Of a DNA stretch of 64,000 nt, positions 27,308 to 35,323 are shown one piece after another. The position numbers and the translations under genes were made by a program. The notes under the pieces are model-generated. The model saw only the letters and a list, made by a program, of their open reading frames with translations, did not search any database and was not told where the DNA came from. Source of the DNA: Piscinibacterium candidicorallinum (lineage in GTDB: Bacteria > Pseudomonadota > Gammaproteobacteria > Burkholderiales > Burkholderiaceae_C). The stretch spans positions 2,356,001-2,420,000 of the forward strand of contig NZ_CP180191.1 in assembly GCF_047549485.1 (NCBI RefSeq). Direction: 5' to 3'. Numbering within the stretch: position 1 is the first letter of the stretch; each line of letters begins with the position of its first letter.

Positions 27308-27874
27308 ATGGCCTCAGAACTAGAACTGTCGCAGTTCCTTCAATCGGTTGAGCGCCGCGCGTTCAAGCACGCGGCATTCGCCGTGCGAGATGACGACCAC
27401 GCGCAGGACATCGTGCAGGACGCGATGATCAAGCTGGCTGAAAAGTATGGAGACAAGCCGCCAGCCGAGCTCCCGCTGCTGTTTCAGCGCATCCTCCAGA
27501 ACACGATCCACGACCACTTTCGCCGCCAAAAGGTACGGAACCTCTGGACAACGTTGTTGTCATCCTTTCAACGCGATGACGACGACGAACAAGGTGACAT
27601 CCTTGAAATCCTGGAGGCGGAAGCCGGTAGTGCCGGAGCCGAGAGCGCCGCAGACCAGGTGGAACGGGAACAAATCTTGCGGTCGATCGAAGACGAAATC
27701 CAGAAGCTGCCCGCGCGTCAACGAGAAGCCTTCCTGCTGCGTTATTGGGAAGACTTGGACGTTGCCGAAACCGCAGCTGTGATGGGTTGTTCGGAAGGCA
27801 GCGTCAAGACCCACTGCTCCCGCGCGACCCACGCTTTGGGCAAGGCACTGCGAGCCAAGGGGATCGTTCTATGA
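27308..27874 (+). CDS. RNA polymerase sigma factor, ECF-like
   Basis: 188 residues from the ATG at 27308. Region 2 includes DDDHAQDIVQDAMIKLAEKYGDKP and LLFQRILQNTIHDHFRRQKVRNLW; region 4 includes LPARQREAFLLRYWEDLDVAETAAVMGCSEGSVKTHCSRATHAL, a clear helix-turn-helix. A separator of about 40 acidic residues lies between them. It overlaps the DUF3619 gene by 4 bp, and that gene is a candidate anti-sigma factor by position and topology. Divergent from ilvB. Confidence 0.88.
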   Translation: MASELELSQFLQSVERRAFKHAAFAVRDDDHAQDIVQDAMIKLAEKYGDKPPAELPLLFQRILQNTIHDHFRRQKVRNLWTTLLSSFQRDDDDEQGDILEILEAEAGSAGAESAADQVEREQILRSIEDEIQKLPARQREAFLLRYWEDLDVAETAAVMGCSEGSVKTHCSRATHALGKALRAKGIVL

Positions 27875-28251
27875 CCACCTCCCGCACCGAAATTGAAATT
27901 GCAAAAGCTGCACGCGCCGCGTTGAATGCGTCTGCGGCCCGCCTGCCCGACGCGCAGGTTCACCGTCTGGGCGAATCGCGCCGGATTGCGCTGTCTCGGC
28001 GCAAGCAGGGCACATCCGCGGCTTGGAGTCTGGGCGGCTCGACTCTCGGCCTGAGTGGCTGGTGGGCAGTTCCAGCAGGCGCCGCCAGCGCCTTTGCACT
28101 GGTGCTCGGCTTGAGCGTGTACGTCTCTCCAGATTCCGACGCAGAGGTGGCTGAGGTAGCCGCAATCGATACGCAAGTACTGAGCGACGAGCTCCCACTG
28201 GAAGCCTATCTCGACAAGGGCTTCGCCCACTACGCCCAGCAAGGCGAATAG
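27871..28251 (+). CDS. DUF3619 family membrane protein, candidate anti-sigma partner
   Basis: 126 residues; start overlaps the sigma gene stop (ATGA). The N-terminal half is soluble and Arg-rich (AQVHRLGESRRIALSRRKQG), followed by one hydrophobic segment at about 64-86 and a short acidic C-terminal part ending FAHYAQQGE. This layout and the coupling to a sigma gene suggest an anti-sigma role, but that is inference; the family itself is uncharacterised. Confidence 0.75.
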   Translation: MTTSRTEIEIAKAARAALNASAARLPDAQVHRLGESRRIALSRRKQGTSAAWSLGGSTLGLSGWWAVPAGAASAFALVLGLSVYVSPDSDAEVAEVAAIDTQVLSDELPLEAYLDKGFAHYAQQGE

Positions 28252-28268
28252 GACAGACACGGACGCAC

Positions 28269-28772
28269 ATGGCTCGATCTGTCGCCCTGATTTGCTGCGC
28301 CGGCCTGTTGGCCGGCGCGCTGCTTTGGTGCGGCGAGTCCGCGGCGCAGTCCGCGACTGCGAGCTCCGCTCCGCATACGAACCAGCGTGGCACTGCGCTG
28401 CCATCTGTCCGCTGGGACAGCTTGAACGCTGAACAGAAGCTCGCACTCGGTCCGATCCAGTCCATCTGGGATGAGCAGAGCCGCGACCAACAGCGCAAGT
28501 GGCTACAGGTGGCCAACCGCTACCGCACGATGAAGCCCGAGGAGCAAACCCGATTGCACGCGCGCATGGCGGACTGGGCGAAGCTCACACCGGATCAGCG
28601 CCGCAAGGCTAGAGAAAACTACAAGTCAGTCAAGGGCTTGCCGCCCGAGGTGCGCGACGCGCAGTGGCAGAACTACCAGGCCTTGCCCGATGAACGCAAG
28701 CAAGCCGTCAAGGACAAGGCCGAAGCGGCCAAGCAGGCCACAAAGCCGGGCTCGGCCAAGCAGCGGCCCTAG
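28269..28772 (+). CDS. DUF3106 family exported protein
   Basis: 167 residues with a signal peptide (about 1-26, ending ESAAAQS-like ESAAQS). The mature protein is dominated by repeated W-x-x-L-x(2)EQ...L.P...W and 'P.qR...R.NY' units (WDSLNAEQKLALGPIQSIWD; WAKLTPDQRRKARENY; LPPEVRDAQWQNYQALPDERK). Eighteen bases after DUF3619 and on the same strand. Likely periplasmic; function unknown. Confidence 0.75.
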   Translation: MARSVALICCAGLLAGALLWCGESAAQSATASSAPHTNQRGTALPSVRWDSLNAEQKLALGPIQSIWDEQSRDQQRKWLQVANRYRTMKPEEQTRLHARMADWAKLTPDQRRKARENYKSVKGLPPEVRDAQWQNYQALPDERKQAVKDKAEAAKQATKPGSAKQRP

Positions 28773-28829
28773 CCCCTCCCTTCGCGGCACGGGTTTCTGA
28801 GGCAAAGCTGCACTTTCTAGAATGGCGGC

Positions 28830-29420
28830 ATGCAGCAAATCGCCTCCTCATCTTCGTCCACCGCCCCAACCGCGAGCGCCCCGCTCTGGCGCTGCGCCTG
28901 CAGCATCGCGTATGAATGCGTTCTGCTGTTTGGCGTCTACTGGATCGCCGGCTATCTCTATCTGACGCTGACGCGGCAGACCTTCCCGCTCGCGTCGCCT
29001 CATACGCACTATTTTGCTGCGTACATTGCCGTCACGTTTGCGATCTACTTCGGCTACTTCTGGTCGCATGGGGGTCAGACGGTAGCCATGAAGGCATGGG
29101 ATGTGCGGCTCGAGACCGCGGATGGACGGCGTCTGAGCTGGGCGCGAGCAATGGCGCGCTATGCGATTTCATGGGGGGCCGCCGTGCTGGTTGCGGCAAT
29201 CCTGACCTGGGGCCTTCAGCAGCTGGCCGACCCAGCTGCACGCTCGGTGGTCGCGCTCCTGTTTCCGCTGGTGCTCGGCTGCATCGTCACGGCAGCATTT
29301 CTGCAGGCAAGGCTCGGTCGCTCCGGGCAGTTTCTGCATGATCAGTGGCTGGGCTTGCGTCTGGTCAGCGCGCCGCCCAAGCCGAAACCAGCCAAGGCAG
29401 TCGCGTCAGAATCCAACTGA
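28830..29420 (+). CDS. RDD family integral membrane protein
   Basis: 196 residues with about four hydrophobic helices. RDD-type features are the Arg/Asp pairs in GQTVAMKAWDVRLETADGRRLSWARAMARY and the terminal GQFLHDQWLGLRLV. RDD proteins are membrane proteins of mostly unknown function. Last gene of the plus-strand group that starts with the sigma factor, followed by a strong terminator. Confidence 0.85.
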   Translation: MQQIASSSSSTAPTASAPLWRCACSIAYECVLLFGVYWIAGYLYLTLTRQTFPLASPHTHYFAAYIAVTFAIYFGYFWSHGGQTVAMKAWDVRLETADGRRLSWARAMARYAISWGAAVLVAAILTWGLQQLADPAARSVVALLFPLVLGCIVTAAFLQARLGRSGQFLHDQWLGLRLVSAPPKPKPAKAVASESN

Positions 29421-29440
29421 GTCGATCGCGCGCCGGAATG

Positions 29441-29469
29441 AAAAAGGCCCGGATCGCTCCGGGCCTTTG
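29441..29469. terminator. bidirectional terminator between RDD and SWIB genes
   Basis: AAAGGCCCGGA (29443-29453), loop TCGC, TCCGGGCCTTT (29458-29468), with a preceding A-tract. Lies between two converging genes. Confidence 0.88.
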
Positions 29470-29501
29470 CATCTGCGCCGCGGCGTGCGCGGCGCTCAGC
29501 A

Positions 29502-29936
29502 TCACTTCAGGTGACCGCTGATAATCTTGGTCATCTCGAACATAGAGACTTGTGCCTTCTTGAACAGCTCCTTGAGCTTCGCATCGGCATTGATCATGCG
29601 CTTGTTCACTGCGTCCTGCAGCTTGTTCTTCTTGATGTAGTCCCAAACCTTCTTGGTCACTTCGGTGCGGGGCAGCGGCTTGTCACCGATGATCGCAGCC
29701 AGCGTGGCAGAGGGGGTCATGGCCTTCATGAATGCTGCGTTGGGGGTGCGCTTCTTCTTGGGTGCTGCAGCCTTCTTTGCGGGTGCTGCCTTCTTGGCCG
29801 GAGCCTTCTTGGCAGGAGCGGCCTTCTTGGCGGGCGCAGCCTTCTTGGCCGGAGCCTTCTTGGCCGGAGCGGCCTTCTTGGCGGGTGCAGCCTTCTTGGC
29901 CGGGGCCTTCTTGGCGGCTTTCTTTGCAGTTGCCAT
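29502..29936 (-). CDS. SWIB/MDM2 domain protein with histone H1-like tail
   Basis: 144 residues from the ATG at 29936. Residues 1-60 are tandem KKAAPAKKAAPAKKAP repeats, like the tail of bacterial histone H1-like proteins, and are coded by near-identical DNA repeats. Residues about 64-144 form a SWIB domain (FMKAMTPSATLAAIIG, RTEVTKKVWDYIKKNKLQD, LKELFKKAQVSMFEMTKIISGHLK). The tail should bind DNA nonspecifically, suggesting a nucleoid-associated role. Repeat number may vary by slippage. Confidence 0.9.
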   Translation of the reverse strand: MATAKKAAKKAPAKKAAPAKKAAPAKKAPAKKAAPAKKAAPAKKAPAKKAAPAKKAAAPKKKRTPNAAFMKAMTPSATLAAIIGDKPLPRTEVTKKVWDYIKKNKLQDAVNKRMINADAKLKELFKKAQVSMFEMTKIISGHLK

Positions 29937-30223
29937 GCGTATCTCCTTGAGTTGGGGCATGCATTACCCCAGGGATTGATGAGCTCATCGCAGGGCCACA
30001 CCGCAATCCGCGAACTGCTTCCCGGTGCTGCGGAATACCCCCGCGGGACGAAGACTACAGCGATTGCTCTAGCGAGAAAACAACTTTTCCCTCTGAGACG
30101 CCGGTCGGAGAACCGACGCGTTGCGAAATTGCAGCGCCCTTCACCCTCGCGACGGAGCCCCGAGCGCCCGTGGGTGCACAGAGTCGGGCGGAAAGGACGC
30201 GCCGTCAGAACACCCGCGCCGAC

Positions 30224-30808
30224 TCAAATGCTGTTTTCGAGGGTGGCGACCGCCTCTTCAACCCGACGGTGCAGTGTCTCGGCGTCGGCTGCATTGACCA
30301 GGTGAACATCTGCAATCGCGATCGGACCGCCCTTGTCGAGGTTCTTGATCTCGAAATAGTCGCGCTGGTCGATCTGCTCGGGGCTCAAAGGTCGCACCGC
30401 GCGAGCAGCCAGCCGCTGGTAGCGCAGCGCCCTTGGCGTATGGATCGCGATGAGCTTGAGCCGGTGACCCAAGCGCTCCCGGAGCAACTCATACTCGGCA
30501 AAGCTATACAGACCGTCCACCGCGACCTTCGCACCCTGCGCCTGCACGCGCTCGATCTCGGGAAGCTTCAGGATGGCCATGGCGGCCATGCCATGCTGGC
30601 GGCGCAGATCCTCCCGAACCTCGCGCTCGTTCTCCGCGGTGACTTCAAGCCCGCGACGACGCACTTCCTCAAGCACGGCGCCGCCGAAGTACACGACCGT
30701 GTAGCCAAGCGCCTGCAACACCTTCCCGGCTTCGGACTTGCCCGACCCGGCCAGCCCGACAAGTGCGATCACCGGTGAATCAGTTCGATCTGAATGGTGT
30801 GCGCTCAC
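30224..30808 (-). CDS. P-loop NTPase, UPF0200/dephospho-CoA kinase-like
   Basis: 194 residues. Walker A is GLAGSGKS (18-25). The pattern of a G-x-V...E...RGLE-T-x-EN segment, LRRQHGMAAMA, VAVDGLYSFAEYELLRERLG, IAIHTPRALRYQRL and AIADVHLVN is that of the UPF0200 family best known from archaea, related to nucleotide and dephospho-CoA kinases. Start overlaps the aroA stop by 4 bp. In related genomes this slot after aroA holds cmk; this protein is not a Cmk by sequence. Substrate unknown. Confidence 0.75.
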   Translation of the reverse strand: MSAHHSDRTDSPVIALVGLAGSGKSEAGKVLQALGYTVVYFGGAVLEEVRRRGLEVTAENEREVREDLRRQHGMAAMAILKLPEIERVQAQGAKVAVDGLYSFAEYELLRERLGHRLKLIAIHTPRALRYQRLAARAVRPLSPEQIDQRDYFEIKNLDKGGPIAIADVHLVNAADAETLHRRVEEAVATLENSI

Positions 30809-32088
30809 TGGATCACCTTTGCCATGTCTTCGAAGAATGCGGGGTAGGTCTTCGCCGTGCAGCCGGGCTCTTCAATGATCACCGGCGACGCGAAGCGAAC
30901 CAGCGAAAAGCTCATCGCCATGCGATGGTCGTCGTAAGTGGCAATCTCGGCGCGCTTGACCTGCTTGGGCGGCACGATGCTGAGCCAATCCGGCCCCTCC
31001 TCGACCTGGGCGCCGCACTTGCGCAGTTCGGTCGCCATGGCGGCAAGTCGATCGGTCTCCTTGACGCGCCACGAACCGATATTGCGCAGCCGACAGGGGC
31101 CATCCGCATATAGAGCGACAACTGCGGCCGTCATCGCGGCATCGGGAATTGTGTTGAAGTCTTCATCAAATGCGCGAATCGCGCCTGCCCGCCGCGTTTC
31201 GATCCAGTCCGGCCCCCATTGCACCTGCGCGCCGACGCGGCTCAGGAACTCTGCAAATCCAATGTCACCCTGCAGGCTGGTGTCACCCACGCCCTCTACT
31301 CGCACCGGACCACCACCCAGCAACCCGGCTGCCAGAAAGTAGGACGCGCTCGACGCGTCGCTCTCGACCATGTAGGCGACCGGAGAGCGATAGCGGCTGC
31401 CTGCAGGGACCACAAACTGGCGATAGCCGTCGCGGCGAACGGACACCCCAAAGCGCTTCATCAGGCCCAATGTCATGTCCACATAGGGCTTGGAGATCAG
31501 TTCTCCCTCGACATCGATGACAAAGTCGGCTGTGGCTGCGGCGATCGGGCCGACTTGCAGCAAGCCGGTAAGGAATTGGCTCGATGCAGCGCCCTTCACG
31601 CGCGTCCGGATCCCACCGGCGGTGGGCGCGCGCCCGTGCAGCAACAAGGGCGGGAAGCCCGCTGCACCTTCAAAGTCCACCTGCGCTCCTACCCCGGCAA
31701 GCGCGTCCGTCAGATCCCCGATCGGGCGCTCGTGCATCCGTGGGACACCGTGCAATCGCCACGCGCCGGGCATGAAGGCCAACACCGCCGCCAAAGTCCG
31801 GATCGACAGCCCGGAGTTGCCCACGAAGATGTCCGCCTCGCGCGCAGCAAACGGCGCGTGACCCGTCACGCGCCAGCGTTGACCGCCCAGATCGTCGAGG
31901 CGCACGCCCAGTTGCGCAAGTGCCCCCAGCATGACTCTCGCATCATCCGAGTCCAGAACGTTTGACAGCGTCGTCGTACCTTCGGACAGCGCCGCTAGCA
32001 TGAGCGCGCGAATGGTCAGGCTCTTGGAACCTGGCAGCTTGACGATGCCGACGCTTTTGTTTGCCTGTGCGAGCTCGAGTCGATCCAT
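30805..32088 (-). CDS. aroA: 3-phosphoshikimate 1-carboxyvinyltransferase (EPSP synthase)
   Basis: Shikimate pathway enzyme joining PEP and shikimate 3-phosphate. The ATG at 32088 gives 427 residues. Signatures are LPGSKSLTIRALMLAALSEG near the N-terminus, GNSGLSIRTLAAVLAF (with Ser-Ile where many enzymes have Gly-Thr-Ala-x-R), RVKGAASSQFLTGLL, and DDHRMAMSFSLV near the C-terminus. Five bases after tyrA; overlaps the next gene by 4 bp. Confidence 0.96.
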   Translation of the reverse strand: MDRLELAQANKSVGIVKLPGSKSLTIRALMLAALSEGTTTLSNVLDSDDARVMLGALAQLGVRLDDLGGQRWRVTGHAPFAAREADIFVGNSGLSIRTLAAVLAFMPGAWRLHGVPRMHERPIGDLTDALAGVGAQVDFEGAAGFPPLLLHGRAPTAGGIRTRVKGAASSQFLTGLLQVGPIAAATADFVIDVEGELISKPYVDMTLGLMKRFGVSVRRDGYRQFVVPAGSRYRSPVAYMVESDASSASYFLAAGLLGGGPVRVEGVGDTSLQGDIGFAEFLSRVGAQVQWGPDWIETRRAGAIRAFDEDFNTIPDAAMTAAVVALYADGPCRLRNIGSWRVKETDRLAAMATELRKCGAQVEEGPDWLSIVPPKQVKRAEIATYDDHRMAMSFSLVRFASPVIIEEPGCTAKTYPAFFEDMAKVIQ

Positions 32089-32093
32089 GGCGT

Positions 32094-32990
32094 TCAGTTG
32101 AGTTGTGTGTGCGCCGCACGGCGCGCATCTGAAGCGGCCGCGATCCATTCCCTCAGCGCCCGGTCATCGCCCTGTGCAATCAGAGAGCGCGCCTGTTCCA
32201 GTTGCGCCTCGAAGCCCGACAGCCAAGCCAGCACCTCGGCACGGTTGGCGAGCAAGGCCTCAGTCCAGAGCTGGGGCTCGCCGCCGGCGATACGCGAGAA
32301 GTCCCGGAACCCAGGCCCGGCGAACCCCAAGGCGGTTCGCCCTGAAGGGTGGTCGATCAGCTGGTTCATTGCCGCAAATGCAAGCAAATGCGGCAGATGG
32401 CTCACCGCAGCAAATACCGCGTCGTGTTCGTCTGCCGGCATCTGGACTACGCGACTGCCCATGGCTGTCCAGAGCGCCTCCACCCGTGCTGCCACGCGCC
32501 CATCGGTCTCGGCCAAAGGGCAAAGCACCGTCGTACGCCCGGCAAACAGGTCCACGGTGGCTGCTGCCGGTCCGCTGGCGTCGCTGCCGGCGATCGGGTG
32601 TGCGGGCACGAATCGCTTCAGCTCATACGCGCTGAGCAGGCGGCGCGCAGACGCGCAGAAACCCGCCTTGGTCGAGCCCACGTCCGTAAACACAGCACCC
32701 ATACCGAGCCAATCTGAAACGCGCTCCAGCAGCGCTGCATTGCGCAGTACAGGCGCCGCAAGGATGACGAGGTCACAATCTCTCAGGCTGGATGGATCCT
32801 CAGACACGGTGTCGACCAAGCCACGAGCGAGGGCCAGTTCGCGGGACGCGGCGGCAGGTTCGACACCGTGCACATGATCTGCCAGGCCGTTCGCACGCAG
32901 TGCTGCGCCCACGGAGCCGCCGATCAAGCCGACGCCTACGATGCCGACGCGGCGCCAGCGGGGCGACTCAGGAAGCGAAGAGCCACTCAA
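32094..32990 (-). CDS. tyrA: prephenate dehydrogenase
   Basis: Oxidative decarboxylation of prephenate (or arogenate) in tyrosine synthesis. 298 residues. The NAD(P)-binding GIVGVGLIGGSVG is at 17-29; VFTDVGSTKA, HPIAGSD and the substrate-binding SHLPHLLAFA follow. No chorismate mutase domain is fused; that activity is in PheA. 17 bp after hisC. Confidence 0.95.
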   Translation of the reverse strand: MSGSSLPESPRWRRVGIVGVGLIGGSVGAALRANGLADHVHGVEPAAASRELALARGLVDTVSEDPSSLRDCDLVILAAPVLRNAALLERVSDWLGMGAVFTDVGSTKAGFCASARRLLSAYELKRFVPAHPIAGSDASGPAAATVDLFAGRTTVLCPLAETDGRVAARVEALWTAMGSRVVQMPADEHDAVFAAVSHLPHLLAFAAMNQLIDHPSGRTALGFAGPGFRDFSRIAGGEPQLWTEALLANRAEVLAWLSGFEAQLEQARSLIAQGDDRALREWIAAASDARRAAHTQLN

Positions 32991-33007
32991 GTGTCAGACC
33001 TGCCCGC

Positions 33008-34159
33008 TCAGGCCAGCGCCGCGCGCAGCGCGTGCACGAAACGCATGTTTTCCTCGGGCAAGCCGATGGATACGCGAATCCACTGCGGCAGCCCGTAGTT
33101 GCCTACCGGCCGGACGATCACACCCTGCTTGAGCAAGGCCTGGTTCACGCGAGAACCCGCGCCGGCATCCTCACCGACCTTGAACAGGATGAAGTTGCCG
33201 AAGCTTGGTACCCACTGCAGGCCCAGGTCGGTGAGGGCAGCGCCGATCTGCTGCAGACCTGCCCGGTTCAGTTCGTAGCTCTTCGCAAGAAACGCCTCGT
33301 CCGCCAGGGCAGCAACCGCCGCTGCCTGCGCCAACGAATTGACGTTGAAGGGCTGGCGGATCCGGTTGAGCAGACCGGTCACCTCGGGCTGCGCCAGCCC
33401 GTAGCCCACGCGCAAACCCGCCAGTCCGTAGGCCTTGGAAAACGTGCGCGAAATCAGCAGGTTTGGGTAGCGCTCGACCCAGCGCGCCGTGTCCACGCGC
33501 AATTCGGACGGCAGGTACTCGTTGTAGGCCTCGTCCAGCACGCAGACGACGTGCCGGGGCAGCGCCCTCAGGAAATGCTCGATCTCTGCATAGGGCAGGA
33601 AAGTGCCGGTCGGGTTGTTGGGGTTTGCGATGAAGACCAAGTGGGTCTCAGGCGTCACGGCGGCGAGCATGGCCTGCAGATCATGGCCGTAGTCCTTGGC
33701 GGGGGTGACGACAGCCTTGGCGCCAACGGCCTGGGTCGCCAGTTCATAGACGGCAAAGGAGTACTGCGAGTAGATCGCGCACTTACCCGGCTCGAGAAAC
33801 GCATGCGCGGCCAGTTCCAGAATGTCATTACTGCCGTTGCCCAGAGTGATCCACTCCATTGGCAGACCAAAACGCTTGGACAGTGCTTCCTTCAGGGCAA
33901 AACCGTTCGCGTCCGGATAGCGGCCCAGATCGGATGCTGCGCGGCCGAGCGCCTCGCGCGCTGAAGCCGGCATACCCAGCGGATTCTCGTTGCTGGCGAG
34001 CTTCACGATAGTCTCGGGGGCCAGACCCAGTTCGCGGGCAACATCCTCGATCGGCTTGCCCGCCACATATGGACTGATCGCGCGCACCCAGCTGGGCGAA
34101 GGCGCCCGGAAAGCGGACGAGGAGGGGGTCTGGTCGGCGGCAACAGTCGCTTGCGTCAT
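33008..34159 (-). CDS. hisC: histidinol-phosphate/aromatic aminotransferase
   Basis: PLP-dependent class II aminotransferase, 383 residues from the ATG at 34159. Motifs: KLASNENPLG, IANPNNPTGT, VLDEAYNEY and the PLP-lysine in SRTFSKAYGLAGLRVGYG. Placed between pheA and tyrA, it probably transaminates aromatic keto acids such as phenylpyruvate or prephenate in addition to, or instead of, imidazole-acetol phosphate; that is inferred from context. Confidence 0.92.
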   Translation of the reverse strand: MTQATVAADQTPSSSAFRAPSPSWVRAISPYVAGKPIEDVARELGLAPETIVKLASNENPLGMPASAREALGRAASDLGRYPDANGFALKEALSKRFGLPMEWITLGNGSNDILELAAHAFLEPGKCAIYSQYSFAVYELATQAVGAKAVVTPAKDYGHDLQAMLAAVTPETHLVFIANPNNPTGTFLPYAEIEHFLRALPRHVVCVLDEAYNEYLPSELRVDTARWVERYPNLLISRTFSKAYGLAGLRVGYGLAQPEVTGLLNRIRQPFNVNSLAQAAAVAALADEAFLAKSYELNRAGLQQIGAALTDLGLQWVPSFGNFILFKVGEDAGAGSRVNQALLKQGVIVRPVGNYGLPQWIRVSIGLPEENMRFVHALRAALA

Positions 34160-34578
34160 GCGTTGAACTTCATGAATTGATAGATGGCGATGATCGCGGC
34201 GATGCAGGTCCGGCGCGCCGCCCAGGCTTGCATGAGTCGACATCGCGGCTCGATCCGAAGAAACAAACGGCTGCTCGCCAGCGCGCAAGTGTAGCGACGT
34301 GGGTACAGCACCACACATGACAGTCCATCCGCAGCCGCACAGCCCGCAGCGCTTGACTCAGGTCAAGCACGTCCGATGCGCGCAGTGCCGGCACGACCGC
34401 GGCTTGAGCGAGGTCAATGGGCCGGCCGCACATGTGCCCAGAATGACCTCACCCGGCGCACACACAGCATTGTGCGCAGCGCATGCGCCCCGGGGGACTT
34501 CACTTCAAGCCGCAGAGATCGGGCAGGCAGCGGAGTCGACCGTGCGCCGACCCTGTCAATCCAAGAAAGGACCCTTCC
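34160..34578. other. intergenic region between hisC and the ompW-like gene
   Basis: A 419-base divergent promoter region. Apart from the FNR-type palindrome at 34352-34367 and an AAAGGA ribosome-binding site before the plus-strand gene, no gene, hairpin terminator or repeat was recognised. Confidence 0.5.
34352..34367. promoter_or_regulatory. FNR/ANR-type binding site
   Basis: CTTGACTCAGGTCAAG is a perfect palindrome of TTGAC-N4-GTCAA with one extra pair on each side, close to the FNR consensus TTGAT-N4-ATCAA. It lies about 220 bp before the ompW-like gene, whose E. coli homologue is FNR-controlled, and about 200 bp before hisC on the other strand. Confidence 0.6.
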
Positions 34579-35196
34579 ATGTCGATTCGCACTTCACGCC
34601 TCGTTGCCGCCGCCCTCGCCACTGTCTGCTCGCTTGCTGCCACCCAGGCACTGGCCGACGACTCGGGCTGGCTGATCCGCGGCCGCGTGCTGAACATGAA
34701 CGTGAAGAACGGACAGGCCGACGGCCTCGAGCGCAACGTAGGCGCTCGCGTTGAAGCGAACAACAAAACCTTCCCGGAAGTCGATTTCACGTACTTCTTC
34801 GACAAGAACTTCGCCATCGAGACGATCCTCACCTACCCGCAGAAGCACGACATTTCCGCGGGCGGCACCAAGATTGGCACGCTCAAGCACCTGCCGCCCA
34901 CCGTCACCGCGCAATACCACTTTGATCTCGGCGGCATCAAGCCGTATGTGGGCGCAGGCGTGAACTACACCCGCTTCATGAGCGTCGATCTGCCCCCCGG
35001 GCTGTCGGTCAAGAAGTCGAGCACGGGTCTTGCCGCCCAGATCGGCGCGGACTTCGCCATCGACAAGAAGTGGTCAGTGAATGTGGATCTGAAGTACGTG
35101 CAGATCGATACAGACATCAAGGCGGCTGGAACCAAGGTCGGCACGCTGAAGATCGACCCGACCTTGTTCTCCGTGGGCGTCGGCTACCGCTTCTGA
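34579..35196 (+). CDS. ompW: OmpW family outer membrane protein
   Basis: Eight-stranded beta-barrel porin-like protein thought to pass small hydrophobic molecules. 205 residues from the ATG at 34579 with AAAGGA upstream. Signal peptide ends near TQALADD; the mature N-terminus GWLIRGRVLNMNV, the middle HLPPTVTAQYHFDLGGIKPYVGAGVNYTRF and the terminal FSVGVGYRF (final Phe) are typical. It is the only plus-strand gene inside the minus-strand aromatic cluster, so probably a later insertion. Confidence 0.93.
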   Translation: MSIRTSRLVAAALATVCSLAATQALADDSGWLIRGRVLNMNVKNGQADGLERNVGARVEANNKTFPEVDFTYFFDKNFAIETILTYPQKHDISAGGTKIGTLKHLPPTVTAQYHFDLGGIKPYVGAGVNYTRFMSVDLPPGLSVKKSSTGLAAQIGADFAIDKKWSVNVDLKYVQIDTDIKAAGTKVGTLKIDPTLFSVGVGYRF

Positions 35197-35283
35197 GCAC
35201 CTACGCAAGTCACTCGACCACGATTTCGGGTGAGCCTTTTCCCGGCCGAGCGCAGGACCCTCCTGCCCTGCCGTTGGCCCATC

Positions 35284-35315
35284 GGCCCGAGCCTAAGCAG
35301 CTCGGGCCGCTTTTT
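35284..35315 (+). terminator. terminator after the ompW-like gene
   Basis: GGCCCGAG (35284-35291) pairs with CTCGGGCC (35301-35308), followed by GCTTTTTC on the plus strand. It sits just before the converging pheA stop. Confidence 0.85.
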
Positions 35316-35323
35316 CTTCGCGC

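Noticed and set aside
29955..29972. GGGG-CATGCATTA-CCCC palindrome upstream of the SWIB gene
   Set aside because: Only four G/C pairs surround an imperfect core; it can arise by chance and has no supporting context.
30224..30808. Cytidylate kinase (cmk), expected after aroA
   Set aside because: It has a Walker A motif and kinase size but lacks Cmk signatures; the conserved blocks match the UPF0200/dephospho-CoA kinase-like pattern.
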